Shown: piece by piece, positions 13,584 to 24,991 of the stretch | How the letters are laid out: each line of letters starts with the position of its first letter | Position numbering within the stretch: the first letter of the stretch is position 1 | Source of the DNA: Anaspis maculata | Lineage: Eukaryota; Arthropoda; Insecta; Coleoptera; Scraptiidae | Assembly (NCBI GenBank): GCA_949128115.1 | Contig: OX421967.1 | Location: 59,222,855 to 59,286,854, forward strand | DNA length: 64,000 bases | Reading direction: 5' to 3' | Translations under genes and position numbers: made by a program | Notes under the pieces: generated by a model | The model's database searches: none | What the model was told of the DNA's origin: nothing | The model's input: only the letters and a program-made list of their open reading frames with translations

Positions 13584-14305
13584 ACCAGTTTGCCATGCTG
13601 CTGATGCACGAAATTCAAGGTTATGTTTATAAAATGTCACTTTCACTTCACTTCTGGCTGAGGTGATTCTGTAATTTCGTCATAAGATTATGTTGTTACA
13701 ACATTATGTAGCCTCTGTTGTGCTGGCTATAACATAATGTTGTCGTCTGGCTGCTGCATCTTTGCTGCAAGTGTCCATATATCACATTCGGCGGTGATGA
13801 TGCAAGTCCTTCCTTGCGGTATGATATGAACACTCACAACACTCTGAATTGAAAAATGGAAGGATTGCTCTACCCTGGGTATATGTGGTTGCCTCGTAAT
13901 GGTAACTGCAGATTACCTAGCAAAATGCTAATATGTGCCGCTCCTAAAAAGTACAAAAATATTGCCAATATTTTCTATTGCGAGCTTCAACTTTGACTAC
14001 TGTTTGACTCCTACTCAAATGATATTGATGCGAACATTTGGAACAGTGTAGATGTGTTGGAAATTTGTTCTCCAGTCGGGCTTGTTAGGACGCTTAGAGC
14101 ATGAAATTACCATGCAAGCAAGGTCCTTCTGCAGTGTGGGAGTAAAGAGCAAATTGCTTTTCTAAGCAAATCTCTCTCTGATTTGGCATAACCTTAAAAC
14201 ATATGTCAAAACACAACACACAGACAGGGCACGGTGCAACGTGCGCGTACGCATCTTTCTATGACGTCAGAGGGGGCGTGTAAATAGGAAAGGTGGATTG
14301 CCTAT
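13584..14305. repeat. Direct duplication unit, copy 2
   Basis: This is the second copy of the unit at 12596, ending at the same GGGGGCGTGTAAATAGGAAA motif. The intervening 13361-13583 is not part of the unit and shows no gene. Confidence 0.78.
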
Positions 14306-15639
14306 GAGAGCTATGCGAAAAATGTGAAAATGCATGTGCTTCACAGAGCGCAGTACGTAATGCCTCGGTTATAGGACTGTGTATCTTACGTGTTATCCGG
14401 GCCCATGCGCGTAGAATTAGGCGCTTGATATGAAACTTCCAGACAAATAGCGTCTGTTAACACGTAAACATGATCAGAAAAACTATCAATAATCGTTTGT
14501 GTAAGTGAAATTTTCAACAATTGATGCTCACTGTTTGTGAGTTGTGAGACTAATGTTATTTCAATCTTTTAAACATGAAAAACAATCATTTTGAAGGTGG
14601 AATAGGAAGGCACGCTTTCGGTTCTTACAAGAAAGAATGGAAATAAACACTGCGTCATCACAAGTGTAGAAGCGAGAGTCGATACGATGAAGAAAAAGGT
14701 TTAATTTTATTCCGTTTCCGCGAACACGTGGCGTGGAAGTTTTGGTCAGGGCCCTCTCCGAGTCTCCTCTAACTGAAAGCCTCTGGGGCCAAAGGTAGGC
14801 GAGCCGCGAGAGCCACTCTCATATGGTACGTTTCAGGCAATCCTTGCTACATGAATGTACTGCGGATTGCATAAGACTATCCGGCCCAGAAGCTAGGCAG
14901 GAGAACGGCAGAAGCCGTATTCGGGGTTGCCAAGTGAACAAGAAATATAAATTTCAATTACTTCCATATAATAATTTCCCAATTTTGAACTTTCATTCAG
15001 TATGGTGTCAGATTCCCTAATTAGAAGAGCGCAAGGAAACATCTTCCAAAACAAATTGATTTTATAGTGACTATTTGAGGTGACAGTATATGTAATATAA
15101 CGTATTATTGGTAACGGCGGCCATGCCAAATCTGACAACATCGCGATTAACAGACTGTGGATCATTTGCGAAGTAAGCAAGGAACTTCCAATATTTTTAT
15201 TAGTTTGTGAAAAAGAACTATACAAAATAGAAATTTTGCTTGCGACTGGTTCTTCTTCACATTTTTAATAACTTTTTTGTATCTATCTGGAGACTTAGTC
15301 ATGAAAAAGGCTGGTATTCCATAGAAAAGTCGATATTTGTCTGGATGTTTCAAATTTGGCACTAAATAGCGACAGTTGCGTCCATGTTGCATCTGCGCCG
15401 TCGGGTCAGGAGAACGCATTATTGCCATAAAAAACCACCAATTATTGGAAAGCAAATAGGGGAATCAAACGTGTGAACTACCAATTTTTTTGCAACTTTC
15501 TTCCCGTTTTGTGTTTTATTTATTTTTTTAACATTCCTAATCTCCTTTTTTATCATTTTGCCTGACACTTTCCATGCGTTGTTATTCCTTCTTTGCGCTT
15601 TTCGGCTATTTTGTCTTACATTTAATTCCTTGTTAACAC
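14306..15639. other. Intergenic DNA, no gene recognised
   Basis: Only weak open frames occur, for example minus-strand 15162-15455 and 15419-15661, which are lysine/arginine rich and AT-driven. A short dispersed repeat at about 14830-14900 resembles, in inverse orientation, part of the hairpin element near 31950-32010. Nothing else is supported. Confidence 0.5.
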
Positions 15640-16367
15640 GTGTCGACTGCCTTTTTTGCACTTTCTTCTTGTTTCGTGTAATATTTATTCATTCTTTTCA
15701 ATGTTTTTTTCCACGATCGTTAGCGCTTCTTTCCACCCAACACCTCCATTTCGCTTCCCGGTCCCGTTGGTGTGTTTTGCTAGCGTATTGCCACAAAAAC
15801 AGTGTCTTTTAGTGCTTGTAGGTATTACGATTACTTGCGATCGCCCTGTTCTTTGTTTTATGACCAGTTATTTTTAGCTTCTCCCAGTCCAACACCCCTA
15901 TTTTGCTCTCCGGTAGGTGATTTTGGTGTGCTTTATCTTTTGTTTAGTATCATTCTCACTTCGTTTGGGAAGTTACATATAGGTATCCGCCCGGCTCTAA
16001 AAATGCACTGCGTACCTATACTGCGTAGTTTCCTATTATTTTTCATATTTTTTTCCCAAAAGTTTGTGGATCTTCCGCAAAATTTCTTCCGAAAAACCTT
16101 CTTGGCCACTGTTTGTAGACCATTCCTGTTTTTGGAATGATCGAAATCGAGGTCCCTTATATGATACGGTCACAGTATTTTTCGATCCCTCGTTAGCTTT
16201 ACCTTTGCTGCGCGCGCAGAATGAACGTATGTAGTGCGAAGCGAAGGTAGTAGGTAAGCAGCCGTTACAAAATGGTGCCATTCAAACCTACAAAGAAGTT
16301 TTACGTCTAAATTTGATCTTAAAAACACCAAAATCAGCTGACTACCCTACCTCTACATCTTATTTAG
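15640..16367 (+). promoter_or_regulatory. Upstream block of ZNF-A, shared with ZNF-B
   Basis: About 0.7 kb upstream of ZNF-A matches 28193-29108 upstream of ZNF-B from TGTCGACTGC onward, so the duplicated unit included 5' flank. The last 220 bp (TCACAGTATTTTTCGATCCC onward) is also conserved before ZNF-D and at 58390. It ends in TTATTTAG followed by GTGAGT, a good splice donor. I infer promoter plus a non-coding first exon; the transcription start is not visible. Confidence 0.6.
16208..16219. promoter_or_regulatory. Conserved palindrome CTGCGCGCGCAG upstream of ZNF-A
   Basis: A perfect 12-bp palindrome lies 376 bp before the ZNF-A start. It is intact at the same relative place before ZNF-C (34678-34689), ZNF-D (40320-40331) and the fifth locus (58438-58449); before ZNF-B the last base is changed. 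It persists in ZNF-C although that flank is otherwise diverged. A regulatory role is inference. Confidence 0.45.
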
Positions 16368-16573
16368 GTGAGTACCTAAGTACCTACTTATTTGTGATGG
16401 GTATCGTAGGTACCTATTTATAAGGTAGCACTGCTGCTAGCCAGAACTGAATTTTATACCCATGTTGATGTAGTTGAGATACAATCAAACTATGTAACAT
16501 TAAACAGTAGGGTGTGTACTGAACTGTATTGTTGAGTAAATGGGTACCTACTTACTAATAACGGCTATTCCAG
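16368..16573 (+). other. Predicted 5' UTR intron of ZNF-A
   Basis: AG|GTGAGT at 16366-16373 is a consensus donor, and CTATTCCAG ending at 16573 is an acceptor 11 bp before the ATG. The same pair occurs before ZNF-B (29109-29313) and ZNF-D (40479-40685), giving introns of 205-207 bp. This is predicted from sequence only. Confidence 0.6.
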
Positions 16574-16583
16574 GTCGTCAGTC

Positions 16584-18191
16584 ATGGCTGAAATACATCG
16601 GTGTCAACAATGTTCATACGATTTCGACCACAAGTTTCAATTAGAACACCACGTCCAAAGAGCCCATAAAAATGTTTATGCGGCAGAACTGTTCCATGCC
16701 ATCGTAGAACCGGAACAGTTTTCGTGCATTTGCTGCGAATTCAAGTGTTACTACAATTGGGACTTGTACGAACACTGTAAACACAAACATCACAGCAGGA
16801 TCGACGACCACCACATTGAACGAAGCTCGTTTTGCGATGAAGAACTTCATAAATTTTCATGTGATTGTTGCCTGTTCAGGTCCGATTCCGCATTGCTTCT
16901 GATGAAACACACGGATTCTCATCGTTTGGCTGCGGTACTTGCAACACGACCACATGCCAATGCAGTTGACCTTGTTGAAGACTTGCTGCGCACTGAATGT
17001 TCGAGCACACTCAGGAAAAGAAGAGATTCGAAAGAGCTCATGTCAGCTCATGATTCCCATAAAGAGATGAGATTGTTTCAATGTGCTGAATGTTCGTATG
17101 AATTCAAACGTAAAAGTTGTTTGAAGACGCACATGTTGAAACATGCCGCTGCTGAAGACATAGATTGGTTTGAATGTGCTGAGTGTTCGTATAGATCCAA
17201 TCAAAGGAGCACTTTGAAGAAGCACATGTTGATACATGCTACCGCTGAGGACATCGTTTGGATTGAATGTGATGAATGTTCATTTAAAACCAAGCATAAG
17301 AAGAGTTTGAAACGGCACATGTTGAAACATGCTGCTGCCGAAGTCATAGTTTGGTTCGAATGTGCAAAATGCTCATATAAATCCAAGCATAGGAACAATT
17401 TAAAGAAGCACATGTTGAAACATGCTGCATCTGAAGACATCGTTTGGTTTGAGTGTGATGAATGTTCATACAAAGCCAAGCATCGTGTGACTTTGAAAAG
17501 ACACATATTGACACATACTGCAGATGGAAACATCGATTGGTTTGAATGTGATAAATGTTCTTATAGATCCAAACAGATATGGCCATTGAAAACGCACTTG
17601 TTGACACACGCTGCCGCTGAAGAGATCGATTGGTTTGAATGTGCAAAATGTTCATACAAATCCAAACATAAGGGCAATTTGAAAATGCACATGTTGAAAC
17701 ATGCCGTTGCTGAAGCTATCGTTTGGTTCGAATGTGATAAATGTACTTATAAATCCAAAAAAAAGAGCACTTTGAAGAGGCACATGTTGAAACATGCTAC
17801 CGCTGAAGACATCGTTTGGTTTGAATGTGATGAATGTTCATTTAAAACCAAGTATAGTAAGAGTTTGAAAGGGCACATGTTGAAACATGCTGCCGCTGAA
17901 GAGATAGTTTGGTTTGAATGTGCAAAATGTTCATATAAATCCAAGCAAAAGGGCAATTTAAAGACGCACATGTTGAAACATGCTGCCCCTGAAGACATCG
18001 TTTGGTTTGAGTGTGATGAATGTTCATACAAAGCCAAGCATCGTGTGACTTTGAAAATACACATATTGACACATACTGCAGATGGAAATATCGATTGGTT
18101 TGAATGTGCAAAGTGTCCATATAAATCCAAACATAAAGGCAATTTAAAGACGCACATGTTAAAACATGCTGCCGCTAAAGGCAGCGATTGA
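16584..18191 (+). CDS. ZNF-A: C2H2 zinc-finger protein with 12 tandem 31-residue fingers
   Basis: An intact 535-codon frame begins at the ATG shared by all paralogues, 11 bp after a predicted acceptor. Residues 7-120 hold three divergent fingers: CQQC with an H-X4-H end, CICC and CDCC. Twelve tandem fingers follow, each C-X2-C-X12-H-X3-H in an exact 31-residue unit. The 10-residue His-to-Cys linker is typically AAAEDIVWFE, longer than the usual seven-residue TGEKP-type linker. No KRAB, ZAD or BTB domain is present. Basic residues dominate the helices, so DNA binding is likely; the target is unknown. The frame ends at TGA where every other unit has the TGG of the linker Trp, and a relic finger continues to about 18215. 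Unlike B, C and D there is no LTR at the 3' end. Confidence 0.9.
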   Translation: MAEIHRCQQCSYDFDHKFQLEHHVQRAHKNVYAAELFHAIVEPEQFSCICCEFKCYYNWDLYEHCKHKHHSRIDDHHIERSSFCDEELHKFSCDCCLFRSDSALLLMKHTDSHRLAAVLATRPHANAVDLVEDLLRTECSSTLRKRRDSKELMSAHDSHKEMRLFQCAECSYEFKRKSCLKTHMLKHAAAEDIDWFECAECSYRSNQRSTLKKHMLIHATAEDIVWIECDECSFKTKHKKSLKRHMLKHAAAEVIVWFECAKCSYKSKHRNNLKKHMLKHAASEDIVWFECDECSYKAKHRVTLKRHILTHTADGNIDWFECDKCSYRSKQIWPLKTHLLTHAAAEEIDWFECAKCSYKSKHKGNLKMHMLKHAVAEAIVWFECDKCTYKSKKKSTLKRHMLKHATAEDIVWFECDECSFKTKYSKSLKGHMLKHAAAEEIVWFECAKCSYKSKQKGNLKTHMLKHAAPEDIVWFECDECSYKAKHRVTLKIHILTHTADGNIDWFECAKCPYKSKHKGNLKTHMLKHAAAKGSD

Positions 18192-18933
18192 TTCGAATGT
18201 GATGGATGAGTCTGCCGTCGACGGTCTAAACGATAATATATATTATGATAATAATACCTATAATGTTCATGTCAATGTAAACAAAGTAGCGAGCTCGGTA
18301 GCGAGGTACCTACCTATACCTAGGTATTAAGTGGGAAGGTACCTACAGGGTGCAAAAAAAAACGCAATTCAAATAAAAAATCAAAAAAATCTATTTTTTA
18401 TTCAAATCGGATTTTTTTGAGTAAAATCGGATTTTCTTTTATTTTAATCAGATTTTTTTTATATAGACTTTCTCATCTGTATGAGGCAGTTGCCTTTGCT
18501 CGCAGGTCGTGCGCAGGTCTTCATATAGACCAGTTCGGAAAATATTCGCGTGTTTGTAGCCAAGTGGGGATGCGACCAGGCATCACGCTGGCCCATTCAA
18601 GTTACCCTGCGCCTCGAGTACTGCTAAACTGTGCTAAAATGTTATTGGCTGACCGGCAACAAATCGGATTCAAATGATAAACCGCCGTCTTTTGTGCATT
18701 GGTGTTTAAATTTTTTTCAAATATTAATTGTGAAATAATAATGAATAATAATTACCTGGAACTGGACGAATCCTACAGGGAGAAAGCTAAGATGGTTGTA
18801 CTTTTGTTCGTAGAATGATTCTTGGTTCTTGAATCTTCTTATTATTCATCATCTTTTAATTATTGGTTAGTGGTTATGATTTCATTAATGTTGTTCATTA
18901 CAAATTGCAACTCATTTTATTTCGGAATAGTTA
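18192..18933. other. ZNF-A 3' flank, no further gene
   Basis: The first 25 bp are a decayed remnant of a further finger. The rest is AT-rich, with GGTACCTACC-type simple sequence near 18300 and repeated AATCGGATTTT motifs at 18405-18460. Nothing coding is supported. Confidence 0.5.
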
Positions 18934-19429
18934 AGGTGCGTTCAGTCAGCTTATTTAGTCGCTGTTTTAGTTTTAGTCGTTGTCGTAACAAAGAAGAGCG
19001 TTCATACAGCAAGATTTAGTCGTAAGAATTGACCAATAGGAGCTCGAATGATACTGCGCGAACCTTCATCTTCATACGGTCCGTGTTCATAATGGGTAGT
19101 ATTAATATAAAAACTCGTAAAAAAATAAGCATAAATAAGTATTTACTTACATTGATGAGGAGTACAACTCCTCTAAAATCGAAGCAAATGCTTATGCTAT
19201 TTTTTTATTGATACATACAACCCATTACCATCACCATCCATGCTCATACCTTATACCGGTAATTACGCAACCTGCAAGTCGGCATCATAGGACAAAGTTC
19301 GGAATTCTTACGACTAAAATTAAAACTTAAACTCTGTATGAACGCCGCGCATATGACGCGTGCTTTCTACTTTCAAATTTACGACAACGACTACGACTAA
19401 AACTAAAACCAAGCTGACTGAACCCACCT
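18934..19429. mobile_element. PIF/Harbinger-like MITE
   Basis: Terminal inverted repeats AGGTGCGTTCAG and CTGAACCCACCT are flanked by TTA on both sides, the 3-bp TWA duplication typical of PIF/Harbinger. The inverted similarity extends inward for about 100 bp each side, including TTTAGTCGTAAGAATT and a GCGTTCATACAG block. There is no transposase frame, so the element is non-autonomous. The superfamily call rests on the target site and is inference. Confidence 0.75.
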
Positions 19430-19722
19430 TTAACTACATACATGTTGGAAACGTTAGGTATTTGTTGAATTGTTTCAAAGACAAAACGTAGAAACTCAAG
19501 CATAAAACTAATGGCGTTTTCGATTGGCCAGAACGGAGCCAGTTCAGCTCGAAAATCGCTATTACTGATTGGGCAAGGATTTTCGAGAACCTATCCCTGA
19601 TTTTAGAGCCGAGCTGGTTCGGTTCTAGTGATTTGAGAACGCTATAAACAACACAAACACGAACCTGATTTATATCACAAAAATAAAATGAAAACAATCA
19701 TTGAAGTATAACATAATTGTTT

Positions 19723-20674
19723 AGGGGAGAGCAGGTGAATATCGACCACTTAAGGCAAAAAATTCAAAACCAGTCGCCATGTGGACTGTCAAGGCTGTAC
19801 GTTTTGTACCATATTCCCCAACCATTTAACTACCAAAAACCTTGAATAGTCACTCACTAAGTAGAAACATTTTTGTGAAAAAAATTCGAAAGCAAAGTGA
19901 AAATTTCAGCGGGTAATATCGACCAGTGCAGTGGGGTAAAATCAACCACCAGGTCGGATAATATCGATCGCACGTTTTCTTAGCCATTTTGTAGTCTGCA
20001 TGCTTAGCAAAAGCACAAAAATACAAGTCAAAACATCTCTTTTCGAAAAAAAATCTAGTTTTTGATTTTGATTTTGCCCCCCTTTTCCTAACATTTACCA
20101 GGAACGATTCCCATGATAGGAACCTATAAGATTAACAGATAAAATTAAAAATAATTCTCAGGTGAGTACTCACAGGAACCTCATCAGGTCATTTTCGCAC
20201 CACACGAGGCGCGATTCGTTTTTCGCCGATATTTTCCGCGAGGCATCTGAAATGATGTATAAAACTCCATTTGTACAATATCGACCAACCTGGTCGATAT
20301 TGGCCGACAACAAAAGCAAAAAACAATTCTTTGACGATGAAGAACCAGGTTAGATTATGGAACTAGGCCTACTACACAAAGTTACTATCAATGATCCTTG
20401 GTACATTACACCAGGAGACCTAAGTCTAACTACAATGAAAAGTCTGCAATACGTTATCATAAACACTCCTGAACTTATATCATATTGACTGGAAACAATA
20501 ATTCGTTTCTGTCAGTCAAGCGCTTCAAATAAATGGCTGACCGACAGCTGTGCTGGAGTTCACTTGCAAAATGCTAGATGGCAGCCTGTGTCATGATTCC
20601 AAAAAACTTACAGGGTGGGCCACAGTGGTGCGGTCGATATTAGACTGCCGGTCGATATTCGCCTCTCTTCCCCT
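19723..20674. mobile_element. 952-bp TIR element with repeated AATATCGACC motifs
   Basis: It starts AGGGGAGAGCAGGTGAATAT and ends in the inverted equivalent, CGCCTCTCTTCCCCT preceded by GGTCGATATT. AATATCGACC or its complement occurs at both ends, near 19918, as a perfect inverted pair at 20277-20305, and twice near the right end. No transposase frame is visible. The element directly adjoins, and appears to cut, the THAP pseudogene to its right. Confidence 0.75.
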
Positions 20675-21134
20675 ATTTGTGCTTGATAATAATTCCGACA
20701 TAGCTTGGCTTGTTGATGCTTTCGGCATAGCTTGATCTGGTCATGATTCCGGCATAACTTGGCTTGTAGTTGTTGGAGCTTCCTGGATAGCTTGACTTTC
20801 TGAAGCTACTGGAATGGGTCTCAGGGTAGGCAAATCAAGTGAAGGAATTACATTGGGTTTCAGTTTCTTAAGCAATCCAATTCGCTCAAAGGCTTCATCC
20901 AAGAAATGATCCGAACAAACACGCTCTCACTGTTACGCTGCTGAATAAATGTTTGTTGATCCCTACTGATGGCCTGGAGCCACTCCACTTTGATCGTTTC
21001 GGAAACCTGAATTAATTCTTTTGTAATAAATGAAAAATCGGATGAAAACATCGAACTTACACATGATAGGTTATGATGCCGGTTTTGTTTTGTTAGTCGC
21101 TATTTTTGCAACTGGGCACAAAACAGGACGGCAT
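20675..21134 (-). pseudogene. THAP-domain zinc-finger pseudogene
   Basis: On the minus strand a start MPSCFVPSCKNSD (ATG at 21134) gives the first Cys pair of a THAP finger, and RVCSDHF plus the KLKPNVIPSLDLP stretch near 20880-20930 give the second Cys/His pair and the closing segment. WLQAISRDQ lies between. The copy is broken: an in-frame TAA follows codon 13, the frame changes around the FPK segment, and a 2-bp GAGAG duplication shifts the frame just before RVCSDHF. A plausible intron (GTAAGT to AATTCAG) lies at about 21000-21060. The C-terminal tail runs into the right end of the 952-bp TIR element. THAP domains bind DNA and are common in P-element-like transposases and host factors. Confidence 0.75.
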
Positions 21135-21424
21135 CAAGTCTTTTTCGTCAACAAATCACTGAAAAATGCCAAGAAAACTTCGCACAAAGAAACGGATAAA
21201 CAAGAAAAACGTCAAGAAATGACAATAGATTGACATTTGGGTGACATTTGTCAAAGTGACACTCAGGGATGGCAATTATTCGCAGTTTTGCCAACCCACA
21301 AGCATTAAAGTCACTAAAAACTAGCACAGTATGGCGGCCAACAAGCGTCGGACATAAATTGTGGGGGGGGGTATATTGTGATTGGCTATCCAGCTCTATA
21401 TTCAGAAATCCGTGGTGTCGCCAC

Positions 21425-21945
21425 GTCTTGATAGATGGATAGATAGATCTATTTATTTACTCGAATAAATTTTACATTGTAAAATAATTTACCTAAAGAG
21501 GTGTAGAGCGGTCAATTTAAAATGAGGTACCTACATACTTAATATATAAAGATGGACAGCGCAAAAAAAAAGTGCATGCAGTGGTATACATACAAAAAAA
21601 AGGCACAAATCACAATATCAGGTAAGTACAATGGATCACAAGATCTGACTAGAATACGTAATATTATGAAAAATTATTACAAAAAGGCTGTATCACTGAG
21701 ATATTCATCTATCGAGTAGTATGCTTTCTTGATGAAAATTTTCATTAAAACAATCTTCAGTTTTTGTACCGGAAGACTTCTGATCGATTGCGGTATTTTG
21801 TTATACATCTTTGCAGCGGTGAAGTGAACACTTCTTTGAACATAAGCAAATTTTTTGAGGATAGTTCGTCGTTCGTGTCGGGGGTGGGGTAGGCTGGTTG
21901 TGGTGGCATACGGGATTTTATATTTGCTCTTAGTATTCTATGATT
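21425..21945 (-). pseudogene. 3' end of a non-LTR retrotransposon (ORF2 C-terminus and 3' UTR)
   Basis: Minus-strand 21945-21677 is open and carries a typical reverse-transcriptase C-terminal tail, with HPRHERRTILKKFAYV then AAKMYNKIPQSIRSL and a Lys-rich end before TAA at 21679-21677. The following 3' UTR ends in AATAAATAG and a short GATA-type microsatellite at about 21425-21445. The copy is strongly 5' truncated, as usual for non-LTR elements. The clade cannot be told from so little. Confidence 0.7.
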
Positions 21946-21964
21946 AGCTCAGCACTCGTAGAAA

Positions 21965-22162
21965 ATGTCGGGACGAAAAGGGGATCATATCTGGCGATAT
22001 TTTATAAAGAAAACGGTTCCGGAGAAAGCAGAAAGCAGAGCGATTTGCAAAGTGTGTAAACCTGAATTACAAGGTTTAGTGACTCGTTTAAAAAAACACC
22101 AGGAAAAATGCACTGAATTAGACAATGGCTACGTTTACACCAGAGGACTGAAGCCAGACTGA
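21965..22162 (+). pseudogene. BED-type zinc finger fragment
   Basis: The short frame starts MSGRKGDHIWRYF and has the BED pattern: aromatic W..F, then C-X2-C (AICKVC), then H-X4-C (KKHQEKC). BED fingers head hAT transposases and ZBED host proteins. After residue 54 the frame enters the terminal repeat of the element starting at 22126, so the coding region is cut there. No catalytic domain is present nearby. Confidence 0.7.
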
Positions 22163-24991
22163 CCCAAGCACTGACCCAAATTCCACCTAAAATGGCCCTT
22201 CTCTTCCAGCGTTTACACCAGTAGACTAATGGTCGACCTGTTTTAAAATATAGTCCAGATTTGGTCCATGGCAATCTTGTCTTGAATACTCGACCAGATA
22301 TTACATAGCCTCGACAGGCGTGATCCCTGCTCGATAGTCAGGAAGCAGGGCCGTCTCTAGACATTTTGGCCGCCCTCGTGCAAAAGCTGTTGAGCCGACC
22401 CTTTCTTCATTTTTTTAAATGTTAAATTTTGTATATAGCTTTGTAAGGGATCGCACTTTTGCGCCTAGTTTTAAAAAAGATACCCTTTTAAATTCGCGCG
22501 AGAAATGATTTGTTGGTTGCCTAAGTAGACGACCAGAAATCGACAAGAAACGTCACCATTGAGATTAGGCGGAGACGGTCGGGGTAGAGAAAGGGGGGAA
22601 CGAGGGAATTTCCGACAACACGCAGCGGTGTTCCAAGTTCTGTGCCGAAAAGTCGTGGATACAGGTGGGTTCTATTTTGATTTCCTTGCTGATTATATTC
22701 CTCAAGGTGTTGCTTGCCTTGGCACGTAAATTTGTGGCCCGGTCAATGTAGCATGTCCCATTTTTGCGAATTTCAAGTAGGTTTTCCTGGTCTCGGCGGG
22801 CGCCATTGCAAATGGCGACGTAAACAAGGAAAATGTAGGATTTGGGATTTTCGCCCTAGTGGAAATCAAGCCGCGTAGAGAACGGAAAAAACATTACTTG
22901 TACGATTTGTTCAGTTCGTTTTTGGGAGAAGGGCCTTACCTGTCGGGTAGGTAGCTACAACGTAGGTAGCGCCGCGCTGTCTGGAATTCTCGCCAGGTCC
23001 AGATTCAGAACACGTTCAATTTCCTTGATTAGTCAAAGATGTTTACTCGTTGGGTTACAATACAAAATGGGTATCTCATTCATTCATTCATTAATTCACT
23101 CATTCTCCTACTCAGGAGTGTACGTTGTCATGACAGTGTTTGTTGGTACTACAAACTCTGCAAGCGGCAAAGCGAAATCTGAAAGAGCCTGGTTGAACCT
23201 GAACATGTGTGTGTGAGCTAGCTTTTAACATTTATGTTTATCATGTTATGTTTATCATGCCCGATGTATCCTTGAAGTCGTGTACGGGCCAACACTCCCT
23301 GGCTGCTCAGGAATTGTTCAAATGTTATTGACTTTTGTGTTTCATGTTTTGTTTCCTTTTTGTTTACTGTTTGGGGAATTAAGGAGGGTCGGGAATCGGG
23401 GGAGCAGTTTCAGGTTAGTAATAGATCGGTCTCAACTCTAGGGGGACACCTAGCTATTGGGTTTAGGTCTTTTCAGCGGTCCCTTGAGCCTTTACACGCA
23501 AAAACCTACTCTGTGGGAACCCAGAGCCTTGATTTATATTCATTTATATTTTTATTTATATTTCTTGGTTTAGTTGAGTGTCATGTGTCTACTAATTGCT
23601 TTCTGCTTTGAGAGATGCGGAGTGGCGAAAGAGTGTGCTTTTGAGCGTAAAGCGTAAACATTGAATCCTGAGCGTAAAGTTTCACCAAAGCGTAGGCGAG
23701 CGAGTTTCCTTTGTTGTTGCGTAAATAATTGGCAAACTAAGCGAACATTTAAAGACGTTTGAGTACCGACTTGCACTGGCTTGATGAATGCATTACTAGG
23801 GTGACTTCTTTGTCATTCCACCATGACTCATTTACACTCAATTTTCATAATATCATTTGGGAAGTGATTTTCAGCACTCAATCAGGCAATACGCAGGGGT
23901 TTCTTTGACGTGTTCTTCCCATGTGTGCCTGTCAGCGAATACGTCACTATTCTTTTGTATTTACTGACAGTTTGATGCGTTTTATGATTTCTTGTTGTGC
24001 TTTGTTGATCAAATTATGTGTTTATTTTATTGTTGTTGATTCCTGCATTGTCTAAATGATTTTTAATGCCTTTCTTGTTTCATTTGTGTTTGTGTTTTGT
24101 TTGTTTTGATCCATGCCATGTCATTTTGTCACTGTCAGTTTATTGTTGTGAGGTGTTTTGAGAAAAGAAACAGATTCATTAAAAACATTGCAAACGATTC
24201 AAATAAAAAAACTTCATTTTGCTTGCCTTCATTCGCGTTTCATTAAGAAATTTCAGCACCATCCCCAAATTCACATTCTCATCTAGAGTAAGAAATTCAC
24301 AACGTAGGGAAAAGGTAGACAACGTAGGAAGGGGAGGGGGTGATGACGATCGAGGCCAAACGTCGATAAGTGGGTTACATTACAGCTTCTTTAATTTGAA
24401 TTTTATTTTATGAAAATAACAGAAACAGCGACGGGAATTGCGATTTTCGCATTTTGAACCAATTTTTTTTATTGAGTAGGTGGGGACCTAGTCAGTAACG
24501 ATATATTATGATAAACAAATAAACGAAAGTTAACTTACCTACCGGACGGTTCGTGAAATTTTTTTCACGAACGAAAAATTTCAAAATGTTCAGGAGCGGC
24601 TGCGGAGGTGAAATATGAATAGCAAAAAAATTGAAAAAAACACATTTTGCCCCGATATGCCGCCCCCTGAATCTGGCCGCCCTTGTGCCATGCACGAGTT
24701 GCACGCCCGCTTGAAACAGCCCTGTCAGAAAACATCAGTCGGGTTGACTGACAACCGGCCAACTGATGCTAACACAGATTTTTGCGGCTTGGGCCAGTCC
24801 GGTACCATTTACATACACCGCATCTTTGAGGATTTGGTCCAGACTAAATTCAGGTCAGTCCACGGCTGCCAAGAGACCTGACCCAAACAACTCGATCTCA
24901 GTCCGTGGTCGTTTACACCACGTGGACTAAATTTATTTTGTCAAATTTAGTGCTTAGGTCGCGGATCAAAGCCACGGTGTAAACGTCGCCA
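22126..24991. mobile_element. ~2.9-kb element bounded by GGC(T/G)ACGTTTACACC inverted repeats
   Basis: The left end reads GGCTACGTTTACACC and the right end is the inverse of GGCGACGTTTACACC. Each end has a further inward CGTTTACACCA-N3-GACT copy (22207-22230 and 24908-24930), a pattern of subterminal transposase-binding repeats. No transposase frame is recognised; the interior is moderately AT-rich with short frames only. No clear target-site duplication is seen. It separates the BED fragment from gypsy remnant N. Confidence 0.6.

Noticed and set aside
14823..15020. 65-codon frame starting MVRFRQSLLHECTADC
   Set aside because: It lies in a dispersed hairpin-type repeat that also gives an open frame at 31839-32030. 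No protein family is seen.
20162..20735. Short plus-strand frames at 20162-20353 and 20550-20735
   Set aside because: They lie inside the 952-bp TIR element or on the wrong strand of the THAP pseudogene.
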